Source: Christensenella sp. UBA4247 (GTDB lineage: Bacteria; Bacillota; Clostridia; Christensenellales; CAG-1252). Taken from it: 31,996 nt of DNA. The notes under the pieces were generated by a model. It searched no databases. It had not been told where the DNA came from and saw nothing but the letters and a program-made list of their open reading frames with translations. A program made the translations under genes and the position numbers. The stretch's first letter is position 1. Every line of letters starts with the position of its first letter. The DNA lies in assembly GCA_002395405.1 (NCBI GenBank), contig DGWX01000008.1, positions 1 to 31,996 on the forward strand. The letters run 5' to 3'. Positions 9,609-18,601 of the stretch are shown in pieces.

Positions 9609-10512
9609 GATTTTCGTGGACGGGAAAAACGGAACGACGGGGCTCGAAATCGCCTCTCGCCTTGAAAAAAGGAAAGACGTAAAATTATATTGTCTTCCCG
9701 AAGAAAAGCGGAAAGATCTTGTTGAAAGGCTGAACGCGATCGCGTCGTCCGATCTTTCGATCCTTTGCTTGCCGGACGAGGCGGCGAAAGAGATCGTTTC
9801 GAAAGCGGAGAAAGGCGCGAAGATCATAGACGCGTCCACGGCGCATCGGGTGTCGCCCGAATTTACCTACGGAATGCCCGAACTCAAAGGGCAAAGGGAA
9901 AAGATCCGGCGGTCGAAAAGGGTCGCGAACCCCGGCTGCCACGCAAGCGGATTTATCGCGCTCGTGGCGCCCCTCGTACAAGAAGGGATCTTGGCGCCGT
10001 CCACCCGCCTTTCCGCCTATTCTTTAACGGGGTATACGGGCGGCGGAAAAAAGATGATCGAAGAGTACGAAACGGATGAAACGGGGCGTCTTCTCGCTCC
10101 TCGCCCCTATGCTTTACGACAAGAACATAAGCACCTTCGCGAAATGCAAGCGATGACGAGCCTTGAAAACGCGCCCGTTTTCCTGCCCGTCGTGTCTTCC
10201 TATCCGCGCGGAATGCTTTTGACCGTTCCGCTTTTCGCAGGCGATTTCAAGGGAAGCGCGAAAAGCATTCGCGAACTGTACGAAGACTATTATCAAACGG
10301 GAGTCATACGCTACGCTCCGTTTGAAGAGGCGTTTATGTCCGCTTCCCGTCTCGCGAACACGGATAAAATGGAGATCTCGGTTTTGGGAAACGAAGAACG
10401 CGTCGTGCTCGCCGCCTGTTTCGACAATCTCGGAAAGGGCGCAAGCGGCGCGGCGGTGCAAAATATGAATTTGATGCTCGGGGAAGAGGAAACCTTCGGG
10501 CTGACGCTGTAA
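9601..10512 (+). CDS. argC: N-acetyl-gamma-glutamyl-phosphate reductase, short (type 2) form
   Basis: Reduces N-acetylglutamyl phosphate to the semialdehyde with NADPH. It is only 303 residues, against about 345 for the common ArgC. The N-terminus (KIFVDGKNGTTGLEIASRL) and the block ILCLPDEAAKE...DASTAHRV match the less common type 2 ArgC best known from proteobacteria. The catalytic cysteine is Cys113 in ANPGCHASGF. A GGGKKMIEEYE segment follows, as in that subfamily. The ATG lies inside the end of argH (8-base overlap). The type 2 assignment rests on recalled family features, not a search; the reductase identity is secure from context and motifs. Confidence 0.93.
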   Translation: MYKIFVDGKNGTTGLEIASRLEKRKDVKLYCLPEEKRKDLVERLNAIASSDLSILCLPDEAAKEIVSKAEKGAKIIDASTAHRVSPEFTYGMPELKGQREKIRRSKRVANPGCHASGFIALVAPLVQEGILAPSTRLSAYSLTGYTGGGKKMIEEYETDETGRLLAPRPYALRQEHKHLREMQAMTSLENAPVFLPVVSSYPRGMLLTVPLFAGDFKGSAKSIRELYEDYYQTGVIRYAPFEEAFMSASRLANTDKMEISVLGNEERVVLAACFDNLGKGASGAAVQNMNLMLGEEETFGLTL

Positions 10513-10522
10513 GGAGGAAAGA

Positions 10523-11737
10523 ATGAAACGGATCGAAGGCGGGATCACCGCGGCGAAAGGATTTACGGCAAGCGGCGTTCACGCCGGCATCAGGAAAAGC
10601 AGGAAAAAGCGCGATCTGGCGCTCGTATTTTCGGAAAAAAGAGCAAACGCCGCCGCACTTTATACGACCAATCTCGTAAAAGGCGCGCCGCTCGTCGTAA
10701 CAAAACGCCACCTGGCGGACGGCTTCGCGCAAGCGATCGTCGTAAACAGCGGAAACGCGAATACCTGCAACGCAAACGGAGAGGAGATCGCGGAGAAGAC
10801 CGCGGAGATCGCGGCAAACGCGCTCGGGATCGCAAAAGAGGACGTCGTGATCGCGTCCACGGGCGTGATCGGGCAGCCGCTTTCGATCGAACCTTTCGAA
10901 AAGGGGGTCCCGCTTCTCGCTTCCTCTCTCTCGAAAGACGGTTCGCCCCTTGCCGCCGAAGCGATCATGACAACGGACACCGTAAAAAAAGAGATCGCTC
11001 TCTCCTTTTCGATCGGGGGCAAGGAAGTCCGCCTCGGCGGGATCGCGAAAGGAAGCGGAATGATCCATCCCAATATGGCTACGATGCTCGTCTTTTTAAC
11101 GACCGACTGCAACATTTCTTCCGAGATGCTGCAAAAAGCGATTTCGACGGACGTTTCGTCAAGCTTCAATATGGTCAGCGTGGACGGCGACACTTCCACG
11201 AACGATATGGTCGTTTTGCTCGCGAACGGGCTCGCGGATAATCCCGAGATCACGGCGGAAGGAGAAGATTTCGAGACCTTTATGCGCGCGCTGAACACCG
11301 TAACCGTTTCGCTATGCAAGGCGCTTGCGGCGGACGGCGAGGGCGCGACCAAATTTCTCGAATGCAAAGCGATCGGCGCGCCTTCGAAAGAAGCGGCGAA
11401 GAAAGCGGCGAAAGCCGTTATATGCAGCAGCCTCGTAAAAGCGGCGATGTTCGGCTCGGACGCAAATTGGGGCAGGGTCCTTTGCGCGGTCGGCTATTCG
11501 GGCGCCGAAGTGGACGTAAGTAAGATCGGCGTTCGCTTTTTAAGTGATAAAGGAAGCATTTCCGTTTGCGAAAAGGGAGCGGGCGTTCCTTTTTCGGAAG
11601 AAAAGGCGAAAGAGATCTTGCTGGAAAAGGATATTACGATCGAAGTGTTCCTCGGCGGCGGCGATTATTCCGCGACCGCTTGGGGATCGGATCTGACGTA
11701 TGATTACGTTAAGATAAACGGCGATTATCGCACCTGA
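10523..11737 (+). CDS. argJ: Bifunctional glutamate N-acetyltransferase / ornithine acetyltransferase
   Basis: Moves the acetyl group from N-acetylornithine to glutamate, recycling it; many members can also use acetyl-CoA to make N-acetylglutamate. The 404-residue precursor contains KGSGMIHPNMATM. In this family the chain self-cleaves before the threonine, here Thr187, which becomes the nucleophile. GNANTCN and the STGVIGQPL block upstream are also typical. AAGGAGG directly before the ATG gives a strong ribosome binding site. Because ArgJ is present and neither argA nor argE is seen, the pathway runs in cyclic form. Whether it also makes the first acetylglutamate from acetyl-CoA cannot be read from sequence. 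Confidence 0.96.
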   Translation: MKRIEGGITAAKGFTASGVHAGIRKSRKKRDLALVFSEKRANAAALYTTNLVKGAPLVVTKRHLADGFAQAIVVNSGNANTCNANGEEIAEKTAEIAANALGIAKEDVVIASTGVIGQPLSIEPFEKGVPLLASSLSKDGSPLAAEAIMTTDTVKKEIALSFSIGGKEVRLGGIAKGSGMIHPNMATMLVFLTTDCNISSEMLQKAISTDVSSSFNMVSVDGDTSTNDMVVLLANGLADNPEITAEGEDFETFMRALNTVTVSLCKALAADGEGATKFLECKAIGAPSKEAAKKAAKAVICSSLVKAAMFGSDANWGRVLCAVGYSGAEVDVSKIGVRFLSDKGSISVCEKGAGVPFSEEKAKEILLEKDITIEVFLGGGDYSATAWGSDLTYDYVKINGDYRT

Positions 11738-11753
11738 TAAAAAGGAGAAACGT

Positions 11754-12611
11754 ATGCAAAATCTTTCTAATTCGGAAAGGGCGGAGGTCCTGACGCAGGC
11801 GCTTCCCTATATCAAGCGCTATACGGGTAAGATCGTCGTCGTTAAATACGGCGGAAACGCGATGATAAACGAAAACCTCAAAGAGCAGGTCATGCAGGAC
11901 ATCGTGTTATTGTCTTTGATCGGCGTTAAAGTCGTCCTCGTACACGGAGGGGGACCGGAGATCTCCTCTTTAATGGATAAGCTCGGCAAAAAGCCGGTGT
12001 TCGTAGGCGGATTGCGGGTAACGGATAAAGAAACGGTGGACGTCGTCCAAATGGTGCTCGCCGGAAAGATCAATAAAACGCTCGTTTCCCATCTCGAAGC
12101 GAAAGGCGGCAAAGCGATGGGGATCTCGGGGATCGACGGAAAGCTGATCGTTGCGAAACAAAAGGACGAAAAGCTCGGATACGTCGGCGAAATTACCAAA
12201 ATCAACATCAAACCCGTCCACGACCTTTTGGAAAAAGGATATATCCCCGTCGTGTCCACGGTGGCAACGGGGGAAGAGGGCGAAACGTATAACGTAAACG
12301 GCGACACCGCCGCGGCGTATCTCGCGGGCGCTCTGTCCGCAAAAAGGTTGATCTTAATGACGGATATCGCGGGCGTTCTGCGCGACAAAAACGATCCTTC
12401 GACCTTGATCCCCGAGATCCATCTCGAAGAGGCGGAAGCGCTCCAAAAGAGCGGCGTTATCGCGGGGGGTATGATCCCCAAAGTAGAATGCTGTACCTTG
12501 GCGATCCGAAGCGGCGTTAAAAGAGCGATCATTATGGACGGGCGCGTTCCGCACTCCATCTTGATGGAACTTTTGACGGACGAAGGCAGCGGAACGATGT
12601 TCGTGGAGTAA
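11754..12611 (+). CDS. argB: Acetylglutamate kinase
   Basis: Phosphorylates N-acetylglutamate, the committed step. Its 285 residues show the amino acid kinase fold: VVVKYGGNAM with Lys31, VLVHGGGPEIS near residues 61-71, and the nucleotide-binding block ILMTDIAGVL further on. An N-terminal helix (about residues 5-25, SERAEVLTQALPYIKRYTGK) precedes the first strand. In characterised homologues this helix marks the hexameric, arginine-inhibited type and is absent from the arginine-insensitive E. coli enzyme. Feedback by arginine is therefore likely here, but it is inference. AAAGGAG lies just before the ATG. Confidence 0.96.
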   Translation: MQNLSNSERAEVLTQALPYIKRYTGKIVVVKYGGNAMINENLKEQVMQDIVLLSLIGVKVVLVHGGGPEISSLMDKLGKKPVFVGGLRVTDKETVDVVQMVLAGKINKTLVSHLEAKGGKAMGISGIDGKLIVAKQKDEKLGYVGEITKINIKPVHDLLEKGYIPVVSTVATGEEGETYNVNGDTAAAYLAGALSAKRLILMTDIAGVLRDKNDPSTLIPEIHLEEAEALQKSGVIAGGMIPKVECCTLAIRSGVKRAIIMDGRVPHSILMELLTDEGSGTMFVE

Positions 12612-12616
12612 GAGAT

Positions 12617-13774
12617 ATGAACGTTTTCGAAAAAGATAAAAAATACGTTGCGGGAACGTACGCGCGTTTTCCCGTTTCGATCGCTTCGGGCAAAGGTTCT
12701 CGCCTCGCAAACGAGGATGGCAAAGTCTATCTCGATATGGGGTCGGGTATCGCGGTCAATACGTTCGGCGCGGCGGACGAAGAACTCGCGAAAGCGGTTT
12801 ACGAACAGATGCTCTCTTTCCAGCATACCTCGAATTTGTATTATTCTTCCCCTTGCGCCTCCCTTGCGGAAGCCTTATGCCTGAAAACGGGATATAAAAA
12901 AGTTTTCTTCGGCAACTCGGGCGCGGAAGCCAACGAATGCGCGATCAAGGTCGCGAGAAAATGGGGAGAAGAAAAGGGGAAGACGGAGATCCTAACGCTG
13001 ATCAACTCTTTTCACGGGCGAACCGTAACCACCCTGTCCGCAACGGGGCAGGAGGTTTTTCACAAGCATTTCGGACCCTTTACTCCGGGGTTTTATTCCG
13101 TTCCCGCGAATGACGAAACCTCTCTCGCCGCCGCAACGAGCGAAAAAACGGCGGCGGTCATGATCGAATTCGTTCAGGGCGAGGGCGGCGTAAACGTCCT
13201 TTCCCCTTCTTTCGTTTCCGAACTGTTTCGCCTTGCGAAAGAGAAAGATTTTCTCGTGATCGCAGATGAAGTTCAAACGGGAAACGGGCGAACGGGGCGC
13301 TATTTTGCCTACGAGCACTACGGCGTTTTCCCCGACGTCGTAACCACTGCGAAAGGGCTTGGCGGCGGGCTTCCGATCGGCGCGTGTCTTATGGGAGAAA
13401 AGGTGCAAAACGTTTTATCCTTCGGCGATCACGGCTCGACCTTCGGCGGGAATCCTTCCGTTGCCGCGGGCGCGTTATCGGTCGTAAACCGAATAGACGA
13501 AGCGCTTCTTTCTTCCGTTCGAGAGAAGGGAGAGTATATCAAAAAGCGTTTGACGGGGAAAAAGGGCGTTCTTTCTATTTCGGGAATGGGGCTTATGATC
13601 GGCGTTAAGACCCCGTTCGAGAGCGCGAAAGTCGCGAAAGCTTGCCTCGAAAGGGGCGTGTTGGTTCTGACGGCGAAGGATAAAATTCGTTTGCTTCCCG
13701 CCTTAAACGTTCCTTACGACGTTTTAGACGAAGCGCTCGACGTTCTTTTGTCCGTGCTGGAGGAGGGCGTATGA
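12617..13774 (+). CDS. argD: Acetylornithine aminotransferase
   Basis: A PLP enzyme that transaminates N-acetylglutamate semialdehyde to N-acetylornithine using glutamate. The 385-residue product is typical of class III aminotransferases: FGNSGAEANE for cofactor binding, VIADEVQTGNGRTG with the aspartate that contacts the PLP ring nitrogen, and TTAKGLGGGLPIG with Schiff-base Lys246. The gene starts 5 nt after argB and its stop overlaps the argF start by 4 bases (ATGA). Related ornithine or succinylornithine aminotransferases share these motifs; the operon position decides for ArgD. Confidence 0.95.
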   Translation: MNVFEKDKKYVAGTYARFPVSIASGKGSRLANEDGKVYLDMGSGIAVNTFGAADEELAKAVYEQMLSFQHTSNLYYSSPCASLAEALCLKTGYKKVFFGNSGAEANECAIKVARKWGEEKGKTEILTLINSFHGRTVTTLSATGQEVFHKHFGPFTPGFYSVPANDETSLAAATSEKTAAVMIEFVQGEGGVNVLSPSFVSELFRLAKEKDFLVIADEVQTGNGRTGRYFAYEHYGVFPDVVTTAKGLGGGLPIGACLMGEKVQNVLSFGDHGSTFGGNPSVAAGALSVVNRIDEALLSSVREKGEYIKKRLTGKKGVLSISGMGLMIGVKTPFESAKVAKACLERGVLVLTAKDKIRLLPALNVPYDVLDEALDVLLSVLEEGV

Positions 13775-14769
13775 GTTTATACGGAAAAAGTTTTTTGAAG
13801 CTATTGGATTTCTCGAAGGAAGAGATCGACGAGTATCTTTCCCTTGCGTCCCGTCTCAAAGAGAAAAAGAAGCGAGGGATCCCTCACGAGATCGCGAAGG
13901 GGAAAAACATCGCCCTCGTTTTCGAAAAAACCAGCACGAGAACGCGCTGCGCCTTCGAAGTGGCGGCGGCGGACCTCGGAATGCGCGCCGTGTATCTCGA
14001 TCCGAAAAGCTCGCAGATCGGAAAAAAAGAAAGTCTCGCGGATTCGGCGAAAGTTCTCGGCAGAATGTTCGACGCGATCGAGTATCGCGGATTCGCGCAG
14101 GAGATCGTGGAAGACATCGCGCGCTACTCGGGCGTTCCTACGTTTAACGGGTTGACGAACGAATTCCACCCCACCCAGATCCTCGCGGATTTTTTGACGA
14201 TCAAAGAAAAGTTCGGGAAAACGGAAGGGATCACGCTTTGTTATTACGGTGACGCGCGCTACAATATGGGCAATTCTCTCATGATCGGCGCGGCGAAGGA
14301 AGGAATGCACTTCGTGGCTTGTTGCCCCGAAAAATACCGTCCGAACCAAGCGCTCGTTCGCGAAGCGGAGAGGATCGCAAAAGCCTCGGGCGGAAGCGTT
14401 CGCTTTTCGACCGATCCCGAAAAGGGAAGCGTCGGCGCGGACGTCGTTTATACGGACGTTTGGGTCTCGATGGGAGAAGAAGAGAGCGTTTGGAAGGAAA
14501 GAATCCAAGATCTTTTGCCCTATCGGGTAACGAAAAAAGTAATGGAAAACGCGAAAGAATCGGCCATTTTTATGCATTGCTTGCCCGCGTTCCACGACCT
14601 CGGAACGGAAGTCGGGCGGGCGATCTATGAAAAGTTCGGGATCCGAGAAATGGAAGTGTCGGACGAAGTGTTTAACGGGCCCCGTTCGGTCGTGTTCGAC
14701 GAGGCGGAAAACAGGCTTCATACCATCAAAGCGGTGATCGCGGCGAGTTTGGTCAAGGAGATAGAATAA
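13771..14769 (+). CDS. argF: Ornithine carbamoyltransferase (anabolic)
   Basis: Makes citrulline from ornithine and carbamoyl phosphate. The 332-residue product contains the carbamoyl-phosphate loop STRTR (residues 55-59), FHPTQ in the middle, the ornithine-side region around VYTDVWVSMGEE, and MHCLPAFHD with the catalytic cysteine. All are diagnostic for OTC rather than aspartate carbamoyltransferase. The start overlaps argD by 4 bases and its TAA is immediately followed by the carB ATG. Placement next to the carbamoyl-phosphate synthetase gene and in a biosynthetic operon argues for an anabolic enzyme, not the arginine deiminase pathway form. Confidence 0.96.
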   Translation: MSLYGKSFLKLLDFSKEEIDEYLSLASRLKEKKKRGIPHEIAKGKNIALVFEKTSTRTRCAFEVAAADLGMRAVYLDPKSSQIGKKESLADSAKVLGRMFDAIEYRGFAQEIVEDIARYSGVPTFNGLTNEFHPTQILADFLTIKEKFGKTEGITLCYYGDARYNMGNSLMIGAAKEGMHFVACCPEKYRPNQALVREAERIAKASGGSVRFSTDPEKGSVGADVVYTDVWVSMGEEESVWKERIQDLLPYRVTKKVMENAKESAIFMHCLPAFHDLGTEVGRAIYEKFGIREMEVSDEVFNGPRSVVFDEAENRLHTIKAVIAASLVKEIE

Positions 14770-17700
14770 ATGAAAAGGGCAGATATAAAAAAGATACTGA
14801 TCATCGGATCGGGACCCATCGTGATCGGACAAGCCGCCGAATTCGATTACGCGGGCACGCAAGCCTGCATCGCGCTCCGCGAAGAGGGATACGAGGTCGT
14901 TCTCGTCAATTCCAATCCCGCGACCATTATGACCGATCCGCAAACGGCGGACGAAGTATATATGGAGCCTTTGACCGTTCCGTATATCGAAGAAGTTATC
15001 AAAAAAGAGCGTCCGGACGCGCTTCTTCCGGGGATCGGGGGACAAACCGGGCTCAATCTCGCGATCGAACTTAAAAAGACGGGCATTCTCGAAAAGTACG
15101 GTGTAAAACTGCTCGGAACGGCAAGCGAAAGCATCCAAAAGGCGGAAGACAGAGAACTTTTCAAAGAAATGTGCGAAAAGATCGGAGAGCCCGTTATTCC
15201 CTCCGAGATCGCCTATTCTCTTTCCGAAGCGGTAGCCGCGGCGAAAAAGATCGGATATCCGGTCGTCCTTCGTCCCGCTTTTACGCTCGGCGGAACGGGC
15301 GGCGGCTTCGCGGATACGGAAGAAGAACTGCTCGTGGTCGCGGAGCGCGGACTGCGCCTTTCCCCCGTTCATCAGCTCCTCGTCGAAAAGAGCGTAAAAG
15401 GATATAAAGAGATCGAATTCGAAGTAATGCGCGACAGCGCGGGAAACGTCGTTACCGTGTGCGGAATGGAGAACGTGGACCCCGTGGGCGTGCATACGGG
15501 CGATTCGATCGTCGTCGCGCCGATCCTGACCTTAACGGAAAAACAGCTTAAAACGCTAAACGACAGCGCCGTTAAGATCATTCAAGAGCTTGAGATCAGC
15601 GGCGGATGTAACGTTCAATTCGCTCTATCGCCTTCCTCGGACGATTATTTTTTGATCGAAGTGAATCCGCGCGTTTCGCGCTCTTCCGCTCTCGCTTCCA
15701 AAGCGAGCGGATATCCGATCGCGCGCGTTACCGCCAAAGTCGCGGTGGGAATGCTCTTGAAAGAGATCGAAGTCGCGGGAGGAACGGCGGCTCTCTCGCC
15801 TTCTCTCGATTATATCGTGGCGAAATTCCCCCGTTTTCCCTTCGACAAGTTTACGACGGCGTCCAATCTTCTCGGAACGCAAATGAAAGCGACGGGCGAA
15901 GTAATGGGGATCGGAAGCAATCTCGAAGAATGTATTTTGAAATCCGTTCGCTCGCTCGAAGTAAAAGTTTCCCACCTCTATCACCCCAAGTTCGACGATA
16001 TGACGAAGGAGGAACTTTTCGCCTATCTGACCGAGTTCCGCGCCGATAACTTCTTTTGTATCGCGGAGCTTTTGTCGCGCGGGGCGTCGGTAGAAGAAGT
16101 CTCGAAAGTTACGATGATCACGCCCTATTTCATTCGTTCGATCCAAAAGATCATCGAGGAAGAAGAGCGTTTGAAAGGGGCGGCGTTTGATAGAGAAGAA
16201 CTGAAAAAAGCGAAGAAGATGGGCTTTTCGGATCAATACGTTGCCAAACTTTGGAAGACGGACGAAGTAGCCGTGTGCGCTTTTCGAAAAGAGAAGGGCG
16301 TCGTTCCTTCGTTTTTGATGGTGGATACGCTCCATACCGGCAAATACGTTCCTTATTTTTATTCGTCTTATACGGGGAAAACGGCGTCTGTCAAAACGGA
16401 TAAGAAAAAAGTCGTCGTTCTCGGGGCGGGGCCGATCCGTATCGGGCAGGGCATCGAGTTCGATTATTCCACCGTTCACGCCGTTCAAACCATCAAAGCG
16501 TCCGGCTACGAATCCATTATCATAAACAACAATCCCGAAACGGTCTCCACCGATTATACGACCGCGGATAAACTGTATTTCGAGCCGCTGACGCCCGAAG
16601 ACGTTATGAACGTTTTGGATTTCGAGGGCGCGGTGGGCGTGATCGCTACGCTCGGCGGTCAAACGGCGATCAATCTCGCGTCTCCCCTTGCGGAACGAGG
16701 CGTTTCTCTTCTCGGAACGGGTAAAGAGGCGATCGATCGAGCGGAAGACCGCGATCTGTTCGAAAAATTGCTCGGAGATCTTTCGATCCCGCGTCCGAAG
16801 GGCGTTGCGGTAAAGAGCGTAGAGGAAGGGATCGAAGCGGCGGCTTCCCTCGGGTATCCTTTGCTTGTTCGCCCGAGTTTCGTTCTCGGCGGCAGGGCGA
16901 TGACCATCGTTTCGAAAAAGGAAGAGTTGCTCTCTTATTTGACTGAAGCGGTGGAGATCGGGGAAGACAAGCCCGTTTTGATCGATACGTACATAAGAGG
17001 GAAGGAAGCGGAAGTGGACGCGATCTCGGACGGCAAGACCGTATTCGTTCCGGGGATCATGGAGCTCGTGGAGAGGACGGGCGTTCATTCGGGTGACAGC
17101 ATTTCGGTCTATCCCTCGTTCTCTCTCTCGGACGGCGTAAAGAAAACCATTCTTTCTTATACCGAAAAAATGGGGCTGGCTCTCGGCATCGTGGGACTGT
17201 TTAACGTTCAGTATATCGTAAAAGGCGAAGAGGTGTTCGTGATCGAAGTCAATCCGCGTTCCTCTCGCACCGTCCCCTTCCTTTCCAAGGCAACGGGGAT
17301 CCCGATCGCGGACGTCGCGACCAAAGCGATCCTCGGAGAAAGCCTCGAAGCGCAAGGATATACGGGATATAGCGAAAATGCGCGCGGTCACTTCGTTAAA
17401 GTTCCGGTTTTTTCTTTCCAAAAGCTCTCGGGATTGGACGCTTATCTTTCCCCCGAGATGAAATCCACGGGTGAGGCGATCGGAGTCGGGAAGGATCTGA
17501 CGGAAGCGTTCGAAAAAGCTTTTATCGCGTCCGGAATGAAATTGAAAACGTCCGGAACCGTATTTATCAGCTTGGCGGACGAAGACAAAGAGGAAGCGTT
17601 CCCGCTGATGAAATCGCTCGTCGAAATGGGCTTTTCTCTCGCCACGACGGGGCTTACGACGAAATTCTTAAAAGAGAAGGGATATTCGCCTATACACCTC

Positions 17701-17913
17701 GGAAAGGCAAGCGAAGGAAAGAGCGAAGCGGTCGATTTTATTAAAGAAGGAAAGGCGGCGTACGTGGTCAACACGCGCGCGATCCTCTCGGGGGTGCATT
17801 ACGAAGACGGCGCTTTGATCCGCCGCGCCGCGATCGAGTCGGGCTATCAACCGATCACGTCGCTCGATACGCTGAAAGCGCTGGTTGCCGTTTTGGAAAG
17901 CAGGGCGCGATGA
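14770..17913 (+). CDS. carB: Carbamoyl-phosphate synthetase, large (ammonia) subunit
   Basis: Uses two ATP, bicarbonate and ammonia to make carbamoyl phosphate for ArgF and possibly for pyrimidines. The 1047-residue protein shows the internal duplication of the family: an N-terminal half opening with IIGSGPIVIGQAAEFDY and a second half with VLGAGPIRIGQGIEFDY near residue 550, each followed by an ATP-grasp domain (LRPAFTLGGTGGG and VRPSFVLGGRAM). The last 120 or so residues form an MGS-like regulatory domain (FISLADEDKEEA...). The gene abuts argF with no gap. The small glutaminase subunit gene carA, usually directly upstream, is not in the window and no glutamine amidotransferase domain is fused here. 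CarA must be encoded elsewhere, or ammonia used directly. Confidence 0.97.
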   Translation: MKRADIKKILIIGSGPIVIGQAAEFDYAGTQACIALREEGYEVVLVNSNPATIMTDPQTADEVYMEPLTVPYIEEVIKKERPDALLPGIGGQTGLNLAIELKKTGILEKYGVKLLGTASESIQKAEDRELFKEMCEKIGEPVIPSEIAYSLSEAVAAAKKIGYPVVLRPAFTLGGTGGGFADTEEELLVVAERGLRLSPVHQLLVEKSVKGYKEIEFEVMRDSAGNVVTVCGMENVDPVGVHTGDSIVVAPILTLTEKQLKTLNDSAVKIIQELEISGGCNVQFALSPSSDDYFLIEVNPRVSRSSALASKASGYPIARVTAKVAVGMLLKEIEVAGGTAALSPSLDYIVAKFPRFPFDKFTTASNLLGTQMKATGEVMGIGSNLEECILKSVRSLEVKVSHLYHPKFDDMTKEELFAYLTEFRADNFFCIAELLSRGASVEEVSKVTMITPYFIRSIQKIIEEEERLKGAAFDREELKKAKKMGFSDQYVAKLWKTDEVAVCAFRKEKGVVPSFLMVDTLHTGKYVPYFYSSYTGKTASVKTDKKKVVVLGAGPIRIGQGIEFDYSTVHAVQTIKASGYESIIINNNPETVSTDYTTADKLYFEPLTPEDVMNVLDFEGAVGVIATLGGQTAINLASPLAERGVSLLGTGKEAIDRAEDRDLFEKLLGDLSIPRPKGVAVKSVEEGIEAAASLGYPLLVRPSFVLGGRAMTIVSKKEELLSYLTEAVEIGEDKPVLIDTYIRGKEAEVDAISDGKTVFVPGIMELVERTGVHSGDSISVYPSFSLSDGVKKTILSYTEKMGLALGIVGLFNVQYIVKGEEVFVIEVNPRSSRTVPFLSKATGIPIADVATKAILGESLEAQGYTGYSENARGHFVKVPVFSFQKLSGLDAYLSPEMKSTGEAIGVGKDLTEAFEKAFIASGMKLKTSGTVFISLADEDKEEAFPLMKSLVEMGFSLATTGLTTKFLKEKGYSPIHLGKASEGKSEAVDFIKEGKAAYVVNTRAILSGVHYEDGALIRRAAIESGYQPITSLDTLKALVAVLESRAR

Positions 17914-17926
17914 TCTTCGGAGTGCG

Positions 17927-17965
17927 AAAAAGCGCGAACGATCGATTTCGTTCGCGCTTTTTTTC
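17927..17965. terminator. Bidirectional intrinsic terminator between carB and the convergent small gene
   Basis: AGCGCGAACG (17931-17940) pairs perfectly with CGTTCGCGCT (17949-17958) around an 8-nt loop. It is flanked by an A-run upstream and a T-run downstream, so it can stop transcription from both strands. It sits 13 nt after the carB stop. Confidence 0.93.
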
Positions 17966-17979
17966 GTTTCCCCTCTTTT

Positions 17980-18447
17980 TTATAAAAACTTTTTCAACGC
18001 TTCGACCGATCCTGCGAACATCGCGAGGGTATCTCGAACGATATCGGCAGTCTCGTCGCTGACCGAGATCGCGTTTTCGTTCAAACAGCGCGTCAGGTCG
18101 GTTACCCCCATATTCGTTCCCTTGATGAGTTTTTCCGCGATATTGCTGTTGCTCTTATCGCCGAAGATCGAGAGTTTGACCATCTTTTTTTGCCATTTTT
18201 GCTTCATCGTTCCGAATACTTCGGGGTCCACGTCCAGCTTCTTCATTTTGTCGCTGACTCGCTCCGACAGCGCGGCGTATTCCCCGATCAGTTGCTTTAC
18301 GTATGCGTTCAGTTCGCCCACCGCGACTTTTTCCACCACGTCCAGCGACTGAATGCCGTAAACGAGCGATTTCATACATTCGTTCAAAAGATCTTCCTCG
18401 TTCTCCGCAAAGATCCGTTTGGTTTCGTTTTCTTTGATAGCGTCCAT
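17980..18447 (-). CDS. Small helical protein of unknown function
   Basis: 155 residues, starting at the ATG whose complement is 18445-18447. GGAGG (complement of 18453-18457) lies 5 nt upstream, so this start is preferred over an in-frame TTG at 18480. The protein is charged and has no signal peptide, membrane span or Cys cluster. It looks like a bundle of about four helices, at residues 12-35, 38-68, 72-118 and 126-153. The third contains KLIKGTNMGVTDLTRCLNE, which could be a family signature. A ferritin-like or PA2169-type bundle is possible, but I do not see a complete set of metal ligands. It is transcribed toward the carB terminator, divergently from the antiporter. Confidence 0.75.
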   Translation of the reverse strand: MDAIKENETKRIFAENEEDLLNECMKSLVYGIQSLDVVEKVAVGELNAYVKQLIGEYAALSERVSDKMKKLDVDPEVFGTMKQKWQKKMVKLSIFGDKSNSNIAEKLIKGTNMGVTDLTRCLNENAISVSDETADIVRDTLAMFAGSVEALKKFL

Positions 18448-18601
18448 AGTATCCTCCGATTTTTTTATTATTTTGGGCAAAAGGGCGGGAAATTATTACG
18501 GACGGGTGAAAGAGCGGGAAACGCGCCTCGCCGTTTTTTCGGTGATTTGGCTTTCTCAAAAAAGGCGCGGCAGAGAAATCGGACGGAATGCTTTTTAACG
18601 T

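Noticed and set aside
13801..17421. Long minus-strand open frames opposite argF and carB
   Set aside because: Their translations are Arg/His/Phe-rich with no recognisable motif, and they lie entirely opposite well-identified genes with strong conserved motifs.
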